A stretch of DNA of 64,000 nt, taken from positions 62,001 to 126,000 of the forward strand of contig NZ_BAKW01000002.1 of assembly GCF_000614545.1 (NCBI RefSeq), given 5' to 3'. A program made the position numbers and the translations under genes. Each line of letters opens with the position of its first letter. Positions within the stretch are counted from its first letter, which is position 1. The notes under the pieces were generated by a model. The model had not been told where the DNA came from and made no database searches. It saw only the letters and a program-made list of their open reading frames with translations. The DNA is from Asaia platycodi JCM 25414 (GTDB lineage Bacteria; Pseudomonadota; Alphaproteobacteria; Acetobacterales; Acetobacteraceae). Below, piece after piece: positions 1 through 10,134 of the stretch.

Positions 1-428
1 AGCTCATGAGCCGTTTCTTCGACGGGAGTTTTGCCGTCTGGCCAATGGACCTGCTCCAGATCGATCACGTCGGTTTTCAGGCGACGCAAAGAATCTTCGA
101 CTTCTTTACGCACACGCTCGGGGCGGCTGTCTCGATAGACTTTATGATCGTCTGTCCAGGCCAGGCCAAGCTTTGTCGCCAGCACGACGTCCTTGCGTCT
201 ACCGCCTTCCAGCGCGCGACCGATGACTTCTTCACTATGGCCAAAGCCGTAGACCGGGGCCGTGTCGATGAAGTTGATTCCGTTATCCAGAGCGCGGTGA
301 ATGGTGCGTATGGCGTTGTCGTCATCGGGGCCGCCCCACATCCAGCCGCCAATCGCCCAGGTGCCGAGGGCGATGCGAGTCACGGGTTTGTCGAGGCCCT
401 TGATGGTAATCCTGTCTGCCGTCTTCAT
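1..428 (-). CDS. Aldo/keto reductase, N-terminal part (cut by window edge)
   Basis: The 142 residues visible form the first half of an NAD(P)H-dependent aldo/keto reductase TIM barrel. The four catalytic residues of the superfamily are all present: Asp55 and Tyr60 in the FIDTAPVYGFG segment, Lys86 in ATKLG, and His128 in VHWPD. The start is the ATG at 428, which begins MKTADRITIKGL and is followed by the typical LGTWAIGGW strand. The C-terminal half lies before base 1. The substrate cannot be inferred. It is divergent from the following membrane-protein gene. Family assignment is firm. Confidence 0.85.
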   Translation of the reverse strand, partial: MKTADRITIKGLDKPVTRIALGTWAIGGWMWGGPDDDNAIRTIHRALDNGINFIDTAPVYGFGHSEEVIGRALEGGRRKDVVLATKLGLAWTDDHKVYRDSRPERVRKEVEDSLRRLKTDVIDLEQVHWPDGKTPVEETAHE

Positions 429-531
429 GATTTTGCTCCATTCAGAAATGGTGACATCGCGTTCCATACGGTTGCGCAGGGTGATCGTTGCCTCACTTGC
501 GCCTGTGCAGCGACGAGGCATCACCGTTTTC

Positions 532-1874
532 ATGACCAGAACCGATCGTTTTATGCCTGTGCTTGATCATCTCGGCCTCGGGATGACGCTGCTTTTGCCG
601 GTTTTTCTGACCCACGGCCGGATCTTTTCGGAGATCACGATGGATCTGCTGGCGCTTGGTCTGCTGGCGCGCTCCGCATTGGGGCTGGGTTGGGGCTGGG
701 CGCGTCAGTTCTGGGTGCGTTTGGCCCTGCTCTGGTGGGGATGGCAGATCGTGTGTTCTCTGCCTCATATCGGGCTGGGCTCATCCCAGGCGCTGACACA
801 GGCCGTGCTGGCCATCCGTTTTCCGCTCATGGCGGTGGCCTTGCAGGTCTGGACGCTATCGACGGGCAAGGCGCGCCGGGCCATGGCCTCGGTGCTGGTC
901 GCGTGCTGCCTCTATTTCGTGCTGCAATTCGTCGTTCAGGCGGTGTTCGGTCACAATCTCTTCGGCTATCCGCGCTATATCGACGGTACGCTGACCGGCC
1001 CCTATGCCCATCCGCGCGCTGCGGCGCCCTTTTCGCGTCTCGTTCTGCCCGTCATGATGCTCGGCTGTGCGTGGCTCGTCGCCCATGCTGGTAAAAGTGG
1101 GGTGACAGCCGATCGTACCGCAAGGTTGCGCGGTTTTCTGGCCATGAGCGTTTTGGCTATCGGTGTGGTGGCGGTGATGGTTCTTGCGGGCCAGCGTATC
1201 CCCATGGCTTTGACGGTATTGGGCATGGCCGTCTGTGCGCTGTTTTATCGTCCGCTGCGTCCCGCTGCGTTGGCTGCCCTATGCAGCTGCCGGTACTGGT
1301 GCTTCTCGCGAGGCTTTTCGCGCCACAGGCTTTTCATCACCTTGTCATTCTGGCGGCGCAGCAGCTCTCCCATTTCTGGCAGTCGCATTACGGTCTGGTT
1401 TTCACCCGAGCGGTTGTCATGGCACAGGCCCACCCTGTTACCGGACTTGGTTATGATGCATTCCGCCACGCCTGCGCGAATCCGGCCTATCAGCATGGTC
1501 TGCCCTGGCTCAGCGCGGCGCAGGACGGCGGCGGCACAGGCATATGCGTGCAGCATGCACATAATCACTACTTGCAGGCTCTGACCAATGCCGGGCTGCC
1601 GGGGCTGTTCCTCTTCGGAGGGCTCGTTTTTGCGTGTCTGCGGGCGCTCTGGCCCGTGCAGGGCACGCATCACGCCTGGCGTATCGGGTTGTTCGCCGCT
1701 TTTTTCGTGCAGGAATGGCCATTGGCGTCTGCCAGCGACTTCCTCAATCTGCCACTGGGTGGCTGGGCCTTCATGTTGCTCGGTGTGGGGCTGGCGGAGG
1801 CCATGGCGTGCGCTGCCTCTGTTCCTCCCTCGTCTGCCACCCTATATGCTGAGCCCATAGCAACCCTTCGCTAG
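532..1874 (+). CDS. O-antigen ligase/polymerase-like membrane protein (one frame break)
   Basis: A polytopic inner-membrane protein of about 447 residues with many hydrophobic segments. The C-terminal part has the HNHYLQ motif and a following glycine-rich helix typical of the Wzy/WaaL O-antigen ligase family, which transfers or polymerises undecaprenyl-linked glycans on the periplasmic side. The frame breaks near 1280: the first part reads to about [10 protein letters not shown], then continues one frame over from MQLPVLVLL. One missing base restores 448 codons. The start is ATG 532, with ATG 553 possible. The exact substrate is unknown. CobW-type gene follows 14 bp downstream. Confidence 0.7.
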
Positions 1875-1888
1875 CACCCGGAGTGCCG

Positions 1889-2850
1889 ATGTCAGAGACC
1901 AAGATTCCCGTCACCGTTCTCACAGGCTTTCTCGGTGCCGGAAAAACCACGCTGCTCAACCATATTCTCGCTACCGAGCATGGGCGCAAATATGCCGTGC
2001 TCGTCAACGAATTCGGTGAGCTTGGCGTTGATGGCGATCTGGTGGTCGATGCGGACGAAGAGGTCTTCGAGACCAATAACGGCTGTATCTGCTGCACGGT
2101 CCGAGGCGATCTGATCCGTATCCTGGGCAGTCTGCTGCGCCGTCGCGGCAAGTTCGATGGGATCATCGTCGAGACCACGGGCCTTGCCGATCCGGCGCCC
2201 GTTGCCCAGACTTTCTTCGTCGATGAAAATCTGCGTGAGAAATCCCGACTGGACGCGGTTGTTACCGTAGTTGACGCCTATAACGTCATGCAGACCCTCG
2301 ATGAGAGCCCCGAGCTGTCAGCCAGGTGGCGTTCGCCGATGTGATTATTCTCAACAAGACCGATCTGGTTGACGAGGCCGGGCTTGAAGCCATCGAGGCC
2401 CGTCTGCGCGGTATCAATGTCAGCGTACAGATTCATCGCGCCTGCCATAGTGCGGTTGCGCTGAGCAATGTGCTCGATCAGGGCGGGTTCGACCTTGAGC
2501 GCGCCCTGGAAACCATGCCCGATTTCCTCGAAAACTCTGAGCATTCACATGAAGAAGGCGTAACCAGCATGTCCTTCTCCGTGTCGGAGCCGCTCGATGA
2601 GCCGCGCTTTCAGGCCTGGATCGGTGCGCTGCTTCAGGAGCGCGGAGCCGATATCCTGCGTTCGAAGGGCATCCTGCATTTTGCCGGTCAGGAAGAACGC
2701 TTTGCGTTTCAGGCCGTGCATATGATGGCTGACGGCGATTACATCGGTAAAGGCAAGGAAGGAGACAGCAAGGAGTCCCGCATCGTGTTTATCGGGCGCG
2801 ATCTGAACCGTCCGCAGCTGCGCCGTGGTTTCGAAAGCTGCCGCGCATGA
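1889..2850 (+). CDS. CobW/COG0523 family GTP-binding metallochaperone-like protein (one frame break)
   Basis: G3E-class P-loop GTPase of about 320 residues. Walker [10 protein letters not shown] lies at residues 13-21, the metal-binding CICC motif at 66-69, the switch segment [11 protein letters not shown] follows, and the guanine-specificity NKTD occurs after the break. Members deliver or sense metals (Zn, Co, Fe); no histidine-rich tail decides which. The frame breaks near 2320, where CCAGGTGGC appears one C short of the expected AQVAFAD reading; one added base gives 321 codons. Start is ATG 1889 with GGAG just upstream. It overlaps the WD40 gene by 4 bp. Nearby cobalamin genes do not by themselves show a role in cobalt handling. 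Confidence 0.85.
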
Positions 2851-3880
2851 GCGAGATGACCGAACTCCTTGCCACGCGTGGTGCGGAAAAGTCGATCGGG
2901 TCGCCGGTTACCGTCGTTGCCTGCGCCCGTGACGGCCAGACCTTCGCGCTGGGTACGGTTGAGGGGGAGATCTTTCTCATTCCCGTGGCAGGCTCAAGCA
3001 TCCCGAGACCTGGCAGCGGGTCGAGGTCCACGATGGCGCCGTTCTCTGCCTTGCTCCCGATACGGGCAAGACCGGTTTCGTCTGCGGAGGCGAGGATAAC
3101 CGCCTGTGTCGCATCGAGACCGATGGCAGCGTTAGCGAGCTATATCGTGGACGGCGCTGGGTCGATTGCGTGGCCACGACCACGGCCAATATCGCGTTCT
3201 CGGTTGGCAAGCAGCTCGAAATTCGCGACGCTTCCGGTCAGATCACGCTGAAAACCCTCGATCATCCCTCGACCGTGACGGGCATTGTCTTTGACGCCAA
3301 GGGCAAGCGCGTGGCTGCGTCGCATTATAATGGCGTGTCCATGTGGTTTGTGGGGGCCAAGATCGACACGGTGCGCCCGCTGGAATGGAAGGGCAGTCAC
3401 ACTGCCCTCGCCATCCATCCTGGCGGTGAAGCGCTTGTGACCGCCATGCAGGAGAATGACCTGCATGGCTGGCGTCTGTCAGACAGCCATAACATGCGCA
3501 TGAGCGGCTATCCCAAGCGTGTTACCTCGCTGTCTTTCACTCGAAACGGGCGCTGGCTGGCGACATCGGGCGCGGATGCGATCGTGCTCTGGCCGTTCTT
3601 CGGTGGCGGCCCCATGGGTAAGCCGCCTACCGAGATAGCGCGTCTGCCTGGTGTTTTCTGTTCCGCTGTTTGTGCGCATCCGAAGAATGACATCATCGCA
3701 GCCGGTTTCGAAGATGGCTCGGTGCTGCTCGCAGAACTCGGTTCGGAGCGCGTTCTGCCGATCTGTCTCGGCAAACGCGGCAAGGTAACGGGCCTCGTTT
3801 TCTCGCCGCTCGGCGGGGTCATGGTGTTTGGTACCGATGACGGTGTGATCGCGGCTGTCGATCTGTCTTCTGCCGGGTGA
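2847..3880 (+). CDS. WD40-repeat protein (one frame break)
   Basis: A soluble beta-propeller protein of about 344 residues. Repeating blades are visible, for example VTSLSFTRNGRWLATSGAD followed by a W, and VTGLVFSPLGGVMVFGTDDG near the end. No enzyme motif or signal peptide is seen, so a scaffolding role is likely. The ATG overlaps the stop of the upstream CobW-type gene (ATGA), indicating translational coupling and a shared function. The frame breaks near 2990, after EIFLIPVAG; one missing base restores 345 codons. Confidence 0.75.
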
Positions 3881-3887
3881 TGTAATC

Positions 3888-4022
3888 ATGGGGCTTTGCC
3901 CCATCCCCCATCAAAGGGCAGTCGCCCTTTGGAAATCCGATTTAAAGGAATAAAAGAGGCGGCCCTTTATCTAGGAAGCGGGGCGGCGCCCTGTAGATTT
4001 TGCCCAGTTGCGGCCCCGGCGT
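3888..4022. repeat. Intergenic element, copy A, with two hairpins
   Basis: This non-coding stretch between convergent genes carries two perfect hairpins: GGGGC-TTT-GCCCC at 3890-3902 and AAAGGGC-AGTC-GCCCTTT at 3913-3930. The rest resembles a second, diverged copy at about 12780-12945. Shared blocks include a TTTGCYCC start, GGAAAYC followed by TATTT or GATTT, GGCGG-CCTTT, and a TTGCGGCC end. It probably serves as a bidirectional terminator for the WD40 gene and cobS as well as being a repeat. Confidence 0.5.
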
Positions 4023-4031
4023 TCGGGTTTC

Positions 4032-4805
4032 TTAAAACGGCAATCCGTCAAAGCCCCTGAGGCTTGCTCCTGTCAGCACCAGCAGTTCGGCGATAATGGC
4101 GGTTGCGCCAAGAACGTCGCCGGTATAGCCGCCAATTAGGCGATAGGCGACGCTGCATAGGCCAAGTGTGCCGAGGCAAGCGACCAGAAACAGCGACAGG
4201 GCGCCTAGCACGGAAAGCGAGCTGGCGATCACCGCCGTGAACAGCATGGCGATCAGAAGACAGCGTGCGGGAAGGTGTCTGAGCTGGTGGGCGAGCCCGT
4301 CTGCGCGGGCTGGGCGCAGCCACAGGAGGGGCAGCATGAGAGCTAGACGTGAAAAGGCGCCGGCTGTCATGAGGATGGAGATGATATGCAGTGGCTGGGC
4401 GGCGAGCGTGTTCATCGTGCCCGCACGCAGCAGCATCACGAGGCTGAGCGCGAGCCCGCCATAGCTGCCGATACGGCTGTCTCGCATGATTTCCAGGCGT
4501 TTCTGGGGAGTGTTTCCGCCGAACAGTCCATCCACGCAATCGGCAAAGCCGTCTTCGTGCAGGGCGCCCGTCAGAACAAGCTGGGCGACTATGGCCCAGC
4601 CGGTGGCGACGATGGCAGGCATGCCGAGCGTGATGCCAAGCACCAGAACGGCGCCGGTCAGGGCGCCGATCGCACCGCCGATGAGAGGCCAGCACCAGCT
4701 GGAGCGGGCAAGGTTGATGTCACCGTGAGCCGAGTAGAGCCAGCCCGTCGGCAGGCGCGTAAGCAGGCTCAAGCCTGCGGCCAGATCTGCGCGTATGTCA
4801 GTCAT
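4032..4805 (-). CDS. cobS: Adenosylcobinamide-GDP ribazoletransferase (cobalamin synthase)
   Basis: Integral membrane enzyme of 257 residues that joins alpha-ribazole (or its phosphate) to adenosylcobinamide-GDP, closing the nucleotide loop of cobalamin. Family motifs are clear: HEDGFADCVDG at residues 83-93, RDSRIGSYG at 108-116 and GGYTGDVLGA near the C-terminus, with several hydrophobic helices. The start overlaps the end of cobT by 8 bp, so the two are probably co-translated. No frame break is present. Confidence 0.95.
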   Translation of the reverse strand: MTDIRADLAAGLSLLTRLPTGWLYSAHGDINLARSSWCWPLIGGAIGALTGAVLVLGITLGMPAIVATGWAIVAQLVLTGALHEDGFADCVDGLFGGNTPQKRLEIMRDSRIGSYGGLALSLVMLLRAGTMNTLAAQPLHIISILMTAGAFSRLALMLPLLWLRPARADGLAHQLRHLPARCLLIAMLFTAVIASSLSVLGALSLFLVACLGTLGLCSVAYRLIGGYTGDVLGATAIIAELLVLTGASLRGFDGLPF

Positions 4806-5826
4806 CTCTCTTTATGATTATTCGTTCGCTTTTATTGTGGATTGCAACATCGCTGAAACTCGCCATACCGTTGTGACAGGCGAGTGCGGCCCGCACAAGC
4901 GGAATGGCCAAAGCCGCGCCCGACCCTTCGCCTAGTCGAAGCTGAAGGTCGAGCAGGGGATCGAGGCCGAGAAAACCGGCAAGCTGGCGATGGCCTTGCT
5001 CCTGCGATTGATGGGCAAGGCGCGTATGATCCAGCTGTCGGGTCGAGCCGGGCAAGCGGCGCAACGGCGGCGGTCACGACAAATCCATCCAGAAGCACCG
5101 GAATGCGCCGGTGGCGCGCCGCCAGTGAGGCACCCATCAGGCGGCAAGCTCCCATCCACCGTAGATGCGAGTGAGATCGAGGGGGCTGTGGTTGCGCCCG
5201 TGCAAGGCAAGTGCCCTGTCGATGACTCGGGCCTTTCGGGTCAGGCCTGCCTCATCAAGTCCAGCGCCCCGGCCTGCCCAGTATGATCCGTCCTGGCCGA
5301 AAAGTGCGGCCGCGAGGGCGGCAGCCGCGGTCGTGTTACCAACGCCCATTTCGCCAAGCGCCAGCAGATCGCAGTGTTCTGGCACGGCGTCATACCCTGT
5401 CGACACAGCGGCAAGAAAGGCCTCGGGTGAAAGCGCCGGATGAAGCGTGAAATCCGCGCTGGGTATGAGTTCGCCGATCGGTATAACATGCAGATGCGCA
5501 CCGGCGATTTTTGCGAGCTGGTTGATGGCCGCGCCCTGCTGCATGAAATTATCGACCATGGCAGCGGTCACACTGGCGGGCCATGAAGAGACATTCTGGG
5601 CAAGAACGCCGTGATTGCCGGCAAAAATGCAGAGATCGACCTGATCGACTTGCAAGGGGCGCCAGGCGCCAAACCATTCGACAAGCTCTTCCAGTCGCCC
5701 GAGGCTGCCTGCGGGCTTGGTCAGCACTGCCTCGCGTGCCTGTATCTGCGATACGGCCCGCCTGTCGGGGAGAGGCAGGGCAGTGCAGGCTGCGTGAAGA
5801 GCCTCGATCGAGTGGAAAGGTGACAT
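4798..5826 (-). CDS. cobT: Nicotinate-nucleotide--dimethylbenzimidazole phosphoribosyltransferase (two frame breaks)
   Basis: Makes alpha-ribazole phosphate from nicotinate mononucleotide and 5,6-dimethylbenzimidazole, the lower ligand that BluB (10135-10769) would supply. The N-terminus reads MSPFHSIEALHAACTALP, followed by TKPAGSLGRLEELVEW and the GEMGVGNTTAAAAL segment. The C-terminus carries LRLGEGSGAALA with the catalytic Glu. Breaks lie near 5133 (one base missing) and near 5060, where a GC appears lost from GCGC before LDHTRLAH. Adding three bases gives 344 codons. It is divergent from cobU by 48 bp and overlaps cobS downstream. Confidence 0.92.
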
Positions 5827-5874
5827 AGCGCCTTTCTGTTGAGATAAGCATTGTTCTGCAAGAGGAAGCGCGTG

Positions 5875-6369
5875 ATGAATTCCATTCTGGTTCTGGGTGG
5901 TGCGCGTTCGGGCAAGAGTCGCCACGCCGAAGCGTTGATAACGGCCCAGTCCGGGCCTTGGCGCTATGTGGCTACGGGGCGCGCCTGGGACGATGAAATG
6001 CGCGCGCGTATTGCCCTGCACCGCACGCAGCGTGGGGCAGGGTGGGAAACGATCGAGGCCCCTCTCGATCTGGTCTCTGCCTTGCATGGATCTCAGCCGG
6101 TTCTGATCGATTGTCTGACCTTATGGCTAACCAATTTAATTTTGGATGAACGCGATATTGAAGCGGCGACGGAAAGCCTGCTTGATGCGTTGCGGCACCG
6201 CGCGGCCCTGACGGTTCTCGTCGGCAATGAGGTTGGGCTTGGGATCGTCCCCGATAACGCGCTGGCCCGGCGCTTCAGGGATGAAGCCGGGCTGCTGCAT
6301 CAGAAACTGGCCCATGAAGCGCGCCGCGTGCTGTTTGTCGCAGCAGGCTGCGCATTGGAGATGAAATGA
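5875..6369 (+). CDS. cobU: Bifunctional adenosylcobinamide kinase/guanylyltransferase
   Basis: Cytosolic enzyme that phosphorylates adenosylcobinamide and then transfers GMP to it, making the substrate of CobS. Visible motifs are Walker A GGARSGKS (residues 8-15), the candidate guanylylated His49 in [15 protein letters not shown] (79-85) and [11 protein letters not shown] (116-126). At 164 residues it is slightly short but complete. The start is ATG 5875, preceded by AGAGGAAG; an in-frame extension upstream lacks family sequence. It overlaps cobO by 4 bp (ATGA). Confidence 0.95.
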   Translation: MNSILVLGGARSGKSRHAEALITAQSGPWRYVATGRAWDDEMRARIALHRTQRGAGWETIEAPLDLVSALHGSQPVLIDCLTLWLTNLILDERDIEAATESLLDALRHRAALTVLVGNEVGLGIVPDNALARRFRDEAGLLHQKLAHEARRVLFVAAGCALEMK

Positions 6370-6974
6370 CGGCAGAAGACGAAACCACCCGCTATCGCGA
6401 GAAAATGCAGCATCGCAAGGCGGTGCAGGATCGCGAGGTAGCCGAAAAGACGATCGAAAAAGGGCTGCTCGCCGTTCATACCGGGCCGGGAAAAGGTAAG
6501 TCCACAGCCGCTTTCGGGTTGGCGCTGCGCATGCTCGGCTACGAGCGCAAGGTGGTGGTGGTGCAGTTCATAAAGGGAGCTTGGGATACGGGTGAGCGCC
6601 GGGCGCTGATGCGCTTTGGCGATCTGGCGCAGTTTCATGCGCTGGGTGAGGGTTTTACCTGGGAGACGCAGGACCGCGCGCGCGATATTGTGGCGTGCAT
6701 CCGTGCATGGGAGCAGGCTCTGGTGGCTCTGGCGCAGGAGGATGTGGCGCTCGTCGTGCTCGACGAGCTCAATATCGCCCTGCGTTATGGCTATCTCGAC
6801 GAAGCGACCGTCATGGCGGGGCTGCGCAATCGCCCGCCACAGCAGCATGTGGTGATCACCGGGCGCAATGCGCCTGCCTGGTTGACTGAGGCTGCCGATC
6901 TCGTGACCGAAATGACGCTGGTGAAGCATCATTTCAAGGATGGGGTGAAGGCACAGCAAGGGGTCGAATTTTGA
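6366..6974 (+). CDS. cobO: Cob(I)yrinic acid a,c-diamide adenosyltransferase
   Basis: CobA/CobO-type ATP:corrinoid adenosyltransferase of 202 residues, attaching the 5'-deoxyadenosyl upper ligand. The P-loop [12 protein letters not shown] lies near residues 38-49, followed by [11 protein letters not shown] and the LDELNIAL segment, all typical of the CobA/CobO family and unlike PduO or EutT types. The start overlaps the cobU stop and its stop overlaps the beginning of cobQ, giving a tight cobU-cobO-cobQ operon. Confidence 0.95.
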   Translation: MTAEDETTRYREKMQHRKAVQDREVAEKTIEKGLLAVHTGPGKGKSTAAFGLALRMLGYERKVVVVQFIKGAWDTGERRALMRFGDLAQFHALGEGFTWETQDRARDIVACIRAWEQALVALAQEDVALVVLDELNIALRYGYLDEATVMAGLRNRPPQQHVVITGRNAPAWLTEAADLVTEMTLVKHHFKDGVKAQQGVEF

Positions 6975-6988
6975 GCTCACGTGCTCTG

Positions 6989-8421
6989 ATGTTTCAGGGA
7001 ACTGGGTCCAATGTCGCAAGTCGGTGCTGGTCGCCGGGCTTGCCCGTGCTTTGACGCGACGCGGGCTGAAAATCCGCCCGTTCAAACCGCAGAACATGTC
7101 CAATAATGCCGCCGTCACGGCTGACGGGGGCGAGATAGGTCGTGCCCAGGCCTTGCAGGCTCTGGCCTGCGGCGTGGCGCCGAGCGTTCATATGAATCCC
7201 GTCCTGCTCAAACCGCAATCGGAGCACGGGTCGCAGATCATCGTGCAGGGCAGGGTATGGGGTCAGAGGCACGCGCGTGGTTATCAGGAGGTCAAGCCTT
7301 TGCTGATGCCTGCCGTGCTCGACAGTTTCGCCCGATTGCAGGATGAGGCCGATATTGTTCTGGTCGAGGGAGCGGGGTCGGCATCGGAGGTCAATCTCAG
7401 ATGCAACGACATCGCCAATATGGGTTTTGCCGAAGCGGCAGATCTGCCGGTCATCCTGATCGGCGATATCGACAGGGGCGGAGTGATCGCGAGCCTCGTC
7501 GGCACGCAAACCGTACTTCCCTCATCGGATCACAAGCGTATCAAGGGATTCATCGTCAATCGTATGCGGGGAGATCCGAGCCTGTTCGATGACGGGATGC
7601 GGTTCATCGCCGAGAAGACGGGTTGGGCATCTTGCGGGCTCGTGCCGTTTTTCGCGCGTATGAGGGAGCTGCCGCCTGAGGATACGGGTGATCTCGCGGC
7701 AGGCTGGCAGGGCAGCGGCGCGCTGCGTATCGCCGTGCCGCTCATGCCCATGATAGCCAATTTCGACGATCTCGATGCCCTGCGTGCCGAGCCTGCGGTG
7801 TCGTTGGCATTCATATCGCCCGGCGATGCGCTGCCGCCTTGCGATCTGGTGATTCTGCCGGGATCAAAGGCCACGATAGCCGATCTGGATTTTTTCTATG
7901 CCCAGGGCTGGGATGTCGATCTCAGGACGCATTATCGACGTGGTGGACGTATTCTGGGTCTTTGCGGCGGGTATCAGATGCTCGGGCGCAGCATTGCCGA
8001 TCCAGGAGGTGTGGAGGGCATTCCACGCCAGCGCTCAGGACTGGGTTATCTGGATATCGAGACCGAACTGCAGCCGATGAAGACCGTGCGGCAGATCGGT
8101 GGCAGTCTGCTTGGGTCAGGGGCACCGGTCTCAGGATATGAAATTCATGCAGGCACAAGTTTCGGTCCGGGAACGGCGCGTCCGTTCGTCAGGTTTTCCG
8201 ATGGTCGATATGACGGGGTGCAGTCGGAAGGGGGGCAGGTCTGCGGGACCTATCTTCATGGCCTGTTCGATAGTGCCGCATCGCGTGCAACGATATTGGC
8301 ACAGTTCGGCCAGGTATCAGATCCGTTCGATAACACGCAGCGAATCCTGTCTGCGCTCGACGCCCTGGCAGATCACCTCGACGACCATTTATCGATCGAG
8401 CAGATGCTGTCGTTATGCTGA
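6989..8421 (+). CDS. cobQ: Cobyric acid synthase (one frame break)
   Basis: Glutamine-dependent amidotransferase that amidates adenosylcobyrinic a,c-diamide at four positions. The N-terminal ATPase domain starts MFQGTGSNVGKS once a missing G near 7012 is restored. The C-terminal class I glutaminase domain has its nucleophile Cys at about residue 326 in LGLCGGYQMLG and its His in YLHGLF. Reconstructed length is 477 residues, normal for CobQ. Start is ATG 6989; an in-frame TTG at 6971 overlapping the cobO stop is an alternative. Confidence 0.93.
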
Positions 8422-8455
8422 AGTTCGGGGTTTGTGCGGTGTCGGCAGAGCTAGG

Positions 8456-8926
8456 TCAGTAAGCGGGCAGTGCTCTGGCCTGCTCGGAAAACAGCATACG
8501 CACATAATTCAGGGCATCGAGCATCACACCATTCTCACGAACGGCGTAAGGGTCGCCTTTGACTGAAAGGCAGACCGTTTCCTGCTCGCTCGATGTCGCG
8601 ACCTTCGGGAGATAGACACGGCTTACATTTTCGAGAAGATTCCAGACAACTCGTACGGATACGGGCTGCTGTGCTGTCTTGTTCAGAATTTCTGTGTCGG
8701 AGTTGAGGAAGGAAATGGCCTCGCTCAGATCGTCGCTTTCGGTGGCGGTATTCTTTGAGGCGCTTTCGGTTTCAAAAACAAGATCGTCGCCGAAAACCAT
8801 TTTCGACTCATAATAGTCATTATGCAATATCGGCGAATTTTGCACCAGCTCCGAACTAATTGCCGGAGTGTTCCAGCGATTTTCCGTCATATACTGAGTG
8901 CCGCTTGGTGTATTAAAGTTATGCAT
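8456..8926 (-). CDS. Hypothetical protein, 156 residues
   Basis: No family recognised. The predicted protein is soluble, rich in Asn, Ser, Thr and Glu in its first two thirds, and has a more hydrophobic, possibly folded end around VVWNLLENVSRVYLP. There is no signal peptide or transmembrane helix. The start ATG 8926 has GGAGATCGAG directly before it, a good ribosome site, which supports expression; ATG 8890 is an in-frame alternative. Base composition is more AT-rich than the flanking cob genes, suggesting later insertion into the cobalamin locus. It is convergent with cobQ and divergent from the LysR gene. Confidence 0.55.
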   Translation of the reverse strand: MHNFNTPSGTQYMTENRWNTPAISSELVQNSPILHNDYYESKMVFGDDLVFETESASKNTATESDDLSEAISFLNSDTEILNKTAQQPVSVRVVWNLLENVSRVYLPKVATSSEQETVCLSVKGDPYAVRENGVMLDALNYVRMLFSEQARALPAY

Positions 8927-9167
8927 CTCGATCTCCGGTCTTGATTATGTATCAGTTGCCGCTTTTTCTGGTGAGACATTCGTAAATGCTGTGATACCTA
9001 CCAACGTCCTTAAAAGTGTTTAACGGAATGTAACGAGTATGATTATATCGTACATCTCTGTTGTTTCACTTTTACGTTCTTCAACCTTTGCTGAAATGCT
9101 GTGTAAAAACAAGGCCCGTTTTGGCAACGCGTTGTTCGTTTTTATCGAACGCGCTCTGTGAGAAAAA

Positions 9168-10076
9168 ATGAAAAAGAAGATCAATTTCAATGGGATGATG
9201 TATTTTATGTCGGTGGTCGAGGCGGGGTCTGTCTCTGCAGCAGCGCGAAGCCTGGGAGTGTCAAAAAGCGTTATCAGCAAGTCCATCAGCGATCTGGAAG
9301 CGACATTGCAAACCAGTCTCCTGGTGCGAACGTCAAAACAGATTTTGCCAACGCGGGCAGGCGACGCCTTTTACAAGCGGTGCAACGCCGGAATCACGGA
9401 GATCGAAACAGCTTATCTCGACGCTCAGTATCATGGCGCGTCGCCGCAGGGAGAACTGCGTGTGCTCGCAAACGCAGCTTACGGGCGCTACGTCGTTCTG
9501 CCTGTGGTGCAGGCTTTTGCTGTGCGTTATCCGGCCTGTCGTGTCAGTTTCAACCTTGCGGATGATGTGTCGGAGGCCAGGATGAGATCGTTCGACGTGG
9601 CGATCCGCACACGCAGTTTCGATGACCATGCGCTGCATGTCCGGCGGATCGGCAGCTTCAAGCGTCATCTTGTCATTGGGAAAGAGTTTCAGGAGCGATG
9701 GGGCCCTGTCGACAGTTTCGAAGCGCTGCACCGCCTGCCATTTATCGACTATGTCAATCACATCGGAGCGGCAGGCTGGATTTTCAGCGACGGCGTGTCG
9801 GAACGGAATATCCAGTTTGACTCGAGGCTGTCTCTCGGGCCGATCAATCTGGTGCTTGAGAGCGTCATGGACGGGCTTGGATTTTCGGTCATGCCGAGTT
9901 TTCTCTACGACCACCCCATAGTGCAGCCCCGGATAAAACTCCTCTTGCCCGAATGGTCGGCAGAATCGGGAAGCATTCTTGCCTACACGTATCCCGCGAG
10001 GCAGCGTTCGGCAGCGGTGCGGATTTTTGTCGACTGGGTTGCCTGTGCAGCGCAAGGCCTGCCTTTCCCGGATTGA
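9168..10076 (+). CDS. LysR-family transcriptional regulator
   Basis: Complete 302-residue LysR protein. The N-terminal winged helix-turn-helix includes GSVSAAARSLGVSKSVISK and a linker helix ending in LLVRTSKQILPT; the C-terminal effector domain is a periplasmic-binding-protein fold. It lies between cobQ and bluB and is divergent from the unknown gene at 8456-8926, which is the most likely target if it follows the usual LysR arrangement. The 241-bp divergent intergenic region is AT-rich and would hold the operator. The effector is not predictable. Confidence 0.88.
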   Translation: MKKKINFNGMMYFMSVVEAGSVSAAARSLGVSKSVISKSISDLEATLQTSLLVRTSKQILPTRAGDAFYKRCNAGITEIETAYLDAQYHGASPQGELRVLANAAYGRYVVLPVVQAFAVRYPACRVSFNLADDVSEARMRSFDVAIRTRSFDDHALHVRRIGSFKRHLVIGKEFQERWGPVDSFEALHRLPFIDYVNHIGAAGWIFSDGVSERNIQFDSRLSLGPINLVLESVMDGLGFSVMPSFLYDHPIVQPRIKLLLPEWSAESGSILAYTYPARQRSAAVRIFVDWVACAAQGLPFPD

Positions 10077-10134
10077 AGGCGGTAAGGCACTTTACCCGAC
10101 GCGCCTCGATTGCACGCGTCATGCAGGGACAGTC

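Noticed and set aside
5827-5874. Cobalamin riboswitch upstream of cobU or cobT
   Set aside because: The 48-bp divergent gap is too short and lacks the B12-box core; I saw none before cbiB or bluB either.
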